The notes under the pieces are model-generated. The model worked only from the letters and a program-made list of their open reading frames with translations, was not told the DNA's origin and searched no databases. A stretch of 64,000 nucleotides of DNA from Cardinalis cardinalis (Eukaryota; Chordata; Aves; Passeriformes; Cardinalidae), in assembly GCA_014549065.1 (NCBI GenBank), contig JACDOX010000087.1:124001-188000 (forward strand), given 5' to 3'. Below, piece by piece: positions 60,301 through 64,000 of this stretch. The first letter of the stretch is position 1; each line of letters begins with the position of its first letter. Both the position numbers and the translations under genes were made by a program.

Positions 60301-63300
60301 TGGGTGACTTGTGGTGAGCAAACAGTCATGCCTGAAGGCTGGGCATCTGGGGCAGATTCTGGGCTAGGTACTGCCATGCTTGCCTACACCAGGGAACTCC
60401 TTACTCAGTGTCCCAGCCTTTGGACTTCAGCAGGAATCTCACTGAATGTGACCTTGTGGGAGACTGGAAGGATTGCTGCCTCAAAACATTTCTGGCATGT
60501 GTCTCACTGAAACCATCAAAACTGGGGCCTGTGATAGATAAGAGATCTCANCTCTTAATGCTGCTCTTGCTGGGATGCTGTTTGCTTAAATCNGAGCCCT
60601 TCCAACTTTAACTGTGGTCTTTTCAGCTTCATATTTACATAAGCTTGTATGGCCATTCGAGCTTAGAAGTTGTTTCATGCATTTTAGTNCTGCAGTCTTC
60701 ATTCCTTGTGTCTGGCCCTGGAGAGCTGTGCTGGGAGAAGCCACCTGGTGATTTAGAACCATTGCTGCTGAAAGTGTGTGGTGACATCTGGGGTGCTGCT
60801 CCACGTGAGCCAAAGCTGCTTGTTGTGATGGTANGTAGGGCTGGTCAGGAGCCTGATCCAGCTGAAAAGGGTTGATTTTTCTCAGGAAGATTGGTTTTCA
60901 ACCTGATTGGNGTAGCACCCAGTTCCATGATCACTGGTGCCGGTATAAAAGATGGAAGGGGTGGGGATTGAGGGAGGATGGCAACCACAGTTTGTGTCAG
61001 CTAAAACCTGACTGAAGCTTGGCTTAGCTATGCAACTGCATCCTAATTTAAACTAAACTTGGGTGTAACAGACCTGTTAGTCTACACTTACTGCACATAC
61101 CACCTCCAGAAGATATGAAATAAGTCTTCTGTTGCATTTAGTGAGAGTTTAAATTGACTTCAGAGGTAGCAGGCTTAAACTGAGATTCTTCAATGTGAAA
61201 ACTAAAAATTTCTAAGGATCCCTAAATAAGCCGATCAGTTCTCACTGAATTTCTGGCGCATTAAGCACCTCCTTGTGGGCTTGAAGAATCCCGTTTGTGG
61301 CATGCAGAAAAGGACTCTGCACAAAGTTTCTAAAACATTCCTTCCTCTTTTTTATTAGTTGTGAACTATTTGGTTTGATTGAACTGTTGTGAATGAGCAG
61401 AACCCTACAGAGGTCACTCATGACATGATGGTATCACCATCTACCATCTCCCTGGCTCGGTGGCCAAAAGCGAAGTCTTTGGAGCTCTCAGTAAAGAAAT
61501 TTGACATCTAGCATTGGGAACGTCCGTGATAAGACATTTTGGTACTTCAGTCAAGAAAAGAGTTGGGTGATTTCCTCTTTTGCAGGTGACATTCACCCTC
61601 ATTTGTTCCATCCAGATTCAGCTTCACTTCTCTCCAAGCCTNCAGAAAGCTTCAATCTACTGTGAGAGCTAAACTGGCTCCTTTGAAATACACCTTTCTA
61701 ACCCTTCACTGAAACATCTTCCACTTCAGTGTTGGAAGGACAGCACTGCCCACAGCTGCCATTGAGGAGACATCTTCCTTTCTTCTGAGCAGCAGATGTC
61801 TTGAGCAGATCTCACTGTGCTTATTCCTCAGCATCACAGCTTTGGAGTGANGCCTGCTCCCCAGGAGAATGGGAGACCTGCTCATTTCTCAGGAACTAAA
61901 TAGTATTTGCTAAAGCTATTTGCTTTTTAATGTCAACCTGTTGGCTAAGTGCTTTGTGGCTGTGAGGTGACAACAGAGCCGATTCTGTGCCCTGTTCTGC
62001 CACTGCTTGGCTGGCATTCTCACCCCTTGTGTGTGTGCCTTTTTAAAAAGGGGAGACTTGCTGGTGCTNTCTTGTTTACACATTTAATAGCTCACAATTA
62101 AGCTGAAATGAACTTGAAAAGAGTCGTTAACTAAGGCCCAAATTCTATCAGNAACAACAAACTCAAAGATTAAGTTTTCTTTCATCCAAGACTATTTTGT
62201 ACTATTTCAGGAGGAAAGTATGTTTGAACATGCATTAAAGTCTCACTACACTTCTGGAGTGATGTAAACACCCTCTTTAAGGACCCTTTTTGCTACCGGA
62301 GTGCTCTTAGACTGAACAAGAGCCGGGGATCATTGTTTCCAACTTCTGGCATTCCCTACCTTGAACTTTCAAAGGTTTCTCCTTTGAAGGGTTCTCCCCC
62401 TTTCTCCTTTAATTTTCATCTTACAAAACACTCATCGGTTTGCCATTCTGGTTCTTAAAATTAACTGTATTACACTCACCCTTGCTGAGTGCTTTTGATA
62501 GTGTAGAGACAGGGAGTTTAATAGGATAGGGACACATCAACTCCAGGGCTTGTGATGTGTAAGAATTGGGTTCAAAACCTGTTAGAAACTGGGTTATTTT
62601 CTATTTGTCTGTAGCTGCCAATTAGCAATGTCATTAATCCACTGCCTAGGAGAAGTGCATGATTAAAATAGACAGTGTCACTGACCACTGACAGGACAAT
62701 ATGCACAAGGCTGGGCTGTAGCTGCCTGTCATTGTGCTGCTGTTTTCCAGGGGGAGGTAACGATTTCTTAATTTCTTTGCATCTGAGTGTAAAGACAGGC
62801 ACATCATCCAGGCTTTGAATGCTGCTTTGTGTTGTACTCTTGAAAGGGAATGTGGAGCAGACCCTGGGCTTGCTGGTGCCCCACCTGGCAGCCACTCCCT
62901 GGCCCCTTTGCTTAGGGAACACGTTGTGTCTGTGAATGTCCTTCTCTGTGCTCGCCCACGGAGCCATCCAAGGCTCCTCGGGGGCGGCAGGTTTGAATTT
63001 TGCCTCCTCAAGGATGAATATCTGAGGCTGGGCCAAAGATTTGTTTGCTGCTGGTGAGAGAAATGGTGGTGGGGGAAGAGNTGTGGGAGGCCTTGAGGGG
63101 TCTGGCTTGACTTGCTGCTGCTCTGGGGGCAGCAGGAAGGGGCTGGTGGTGCATGGCTGCTGCCAGGAAAGGCCANCCTCCAGCTGGACACCACAAACCC
63201 CAGTGACAGTGGCCAGCCCGGCTTTCCAAGGCCGCAGATAAAATAAGCATTGACCTAGGACAGCAGACAGTGGAGGAGACAGAGGGGTACAGTCCTGCCT

Positions 63301-63710
63301 TCTCCCTGGTGTGTGACAGGAGGAGTTTTGTTTCTTATTGGGAATTGCACTCCTGTTCCTTGCTTAAGATCATGTCCAGTGCCTTATTTTATGTTCCACC
63401 TCAGGATCAAATCTCTCAGCAAGACAGAAGGGTTTTTTTCCCCCATCTCACTTTTGAGGGAAAAAATTTNCATGACAGAGGATAAAATACCAGGAATGTT
63501 TTTTTTAGGTGGACCTTCCAACTTCTGGTTTGTAGCCACACTAATTTGTGGGTGAAGGAAATATTTTTGTACTGAAAAGTTCCCAGGAAACTGTTTAACA
63601 GGGAATTGGAGTTTAATTGGCACTTATGAGACATTAACAATAATTGTATTCAATTTGGCCACTCAGGATAAAGTGTGATTCAGGATCAGCTGATTTATGT
63701 GCTGAACAAA

Positions 63711-63773
63711 AAGAAAGAAAAAAAACCCTAACCCACCAAACCAAAAAAAAAAAAAAGAAAAATGAAAAAGAAA
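63711..63773. repeat. A-rich low-complexity tract
   Basis: Over 60 bases dominated by A runs are interrupted by 'ccctaacccaccaaacc' (63729-63745). It resembles a degenerate poly-A tail, but no retroposon body was recognised beside it on either side. Confidence 0.7.
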
Positions 63774-64000
63774 GCAACATTAATGTGTGGACTGGCGAAT
63801 ATGTGCCATTAGCTTCGTATTCCCAAGAAGAAGCTTTTGTGGTGCTTGTCATCTGTTTTTCCCCACAAGGTGTTTTGCCAGACTGGAAAAAGTAGAAGGA
63901 ACGTATATTAGCTGGAGGGAAATGGTTTGACTTCAAGTTCATGCTTTTGCAGTGAGCTGGATTACAGTTTTATCCCTGGTATCTCTTTTGCTGTCATTCT

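Larger units (their letters stand above)
47968..64000 (+). other. IKZF2: IKZF2 intron 3, last part (continues past the window)
   Basis: No Helios exon or other gene is recognised up to the window's end, so the intron is at least 54.4 kb long. Contents include an exact 17-bp direct repeat (48128-48144 and 48360-48376), a T run at 48498-48513, an A-rich run at 55440-55475, a second copy-like piece of the ancient palindromic repeat (54336-54395), a MIR-like fragment near 51715-51860, and an A-rich low-complexity tract at 63711-63773. The open frames are short chance frames. Confidence 0.7.

Noticed and set aside
63729..63745. Telomere-like 'ccctaaccc' inside an A-rich tract
   Set aside because: Only about one and a half units, embedded in low-complexity A-rich sequence; not an interstitial telomere array.
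1..64000. Search for tRNA, rRNA, CRISPR arrays, operons or a novel multi-gene system
   Set aside because: None seen. The window is vertebrate promoter and intron sequence, and regularly spaced repeats are limited to micro- and minisatellites.

Overview
This window carries the 5' end of one vertebrate protein-coding gene and a very long intron. The gene is on the + strand and is recognised from its protein as IKZF2 (Helios), an Ikaros-family zinc-finger transcription factor. Two short coding exons support this. The first, at 8753-8786, starts with the Helios N-terminus MEAEAVDGYIT. The second, at 9494-9598, contains the family-specific SPEREH and MAIDLTSSTPNGQH stretches. Both exons end at GTAAGT donors, and the reading phase is consistent across the junction. 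No zinc-finger exon and no stop-bearing exon was seen, so the window holds only about the first 46 residues of a protein that is normally above 500.

The genome is most likely avian, and probably songbird-like. Two truncated CR1 retroposons with the bird-type 3' end are present (22098-22502 and 37384-37943). There is a retroviral integrase remnant, a low density of other repeats, and a few very old amniote-type repeat remnants. Species cannot be assigned without a search. The many isolated N bases look like unresolved consensus calls.

Layout. 1-4844 is upstream flank with no recognisable gene and several old SINE-like remnants. 4845-6975 is a strong, interrupted CpG island with an Sp1-type GC box directly abutting a TATA box (4921-4935). 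It also holds a 0.5-kb degenerate GT/GA tract ending in a perfect G-quadruplex motif, GCC repeats, an (AT)n tract and pyrimidine tracts. This is the likely promoter and noncoding first-exon region. 6968-8737 is the presumed 5'UTR intron, with one candidate 36-nt noncoding exon. 8738-8786 and 9494-9598 are the first two coding exons. From 9599 to the end (54.4 kb) is the third intron, interrupted only by repeats.

No operon, CRISPR array, tRNA, rRNA or novel multi-gene system was found. The points most worth a second look are the promoter architecture, possible 5'UTR exons, the symmetric second coding exon, a 12-bp minisatellite, and a 15-bp perfect hairpin at the edge of an antisense integrase remnant.
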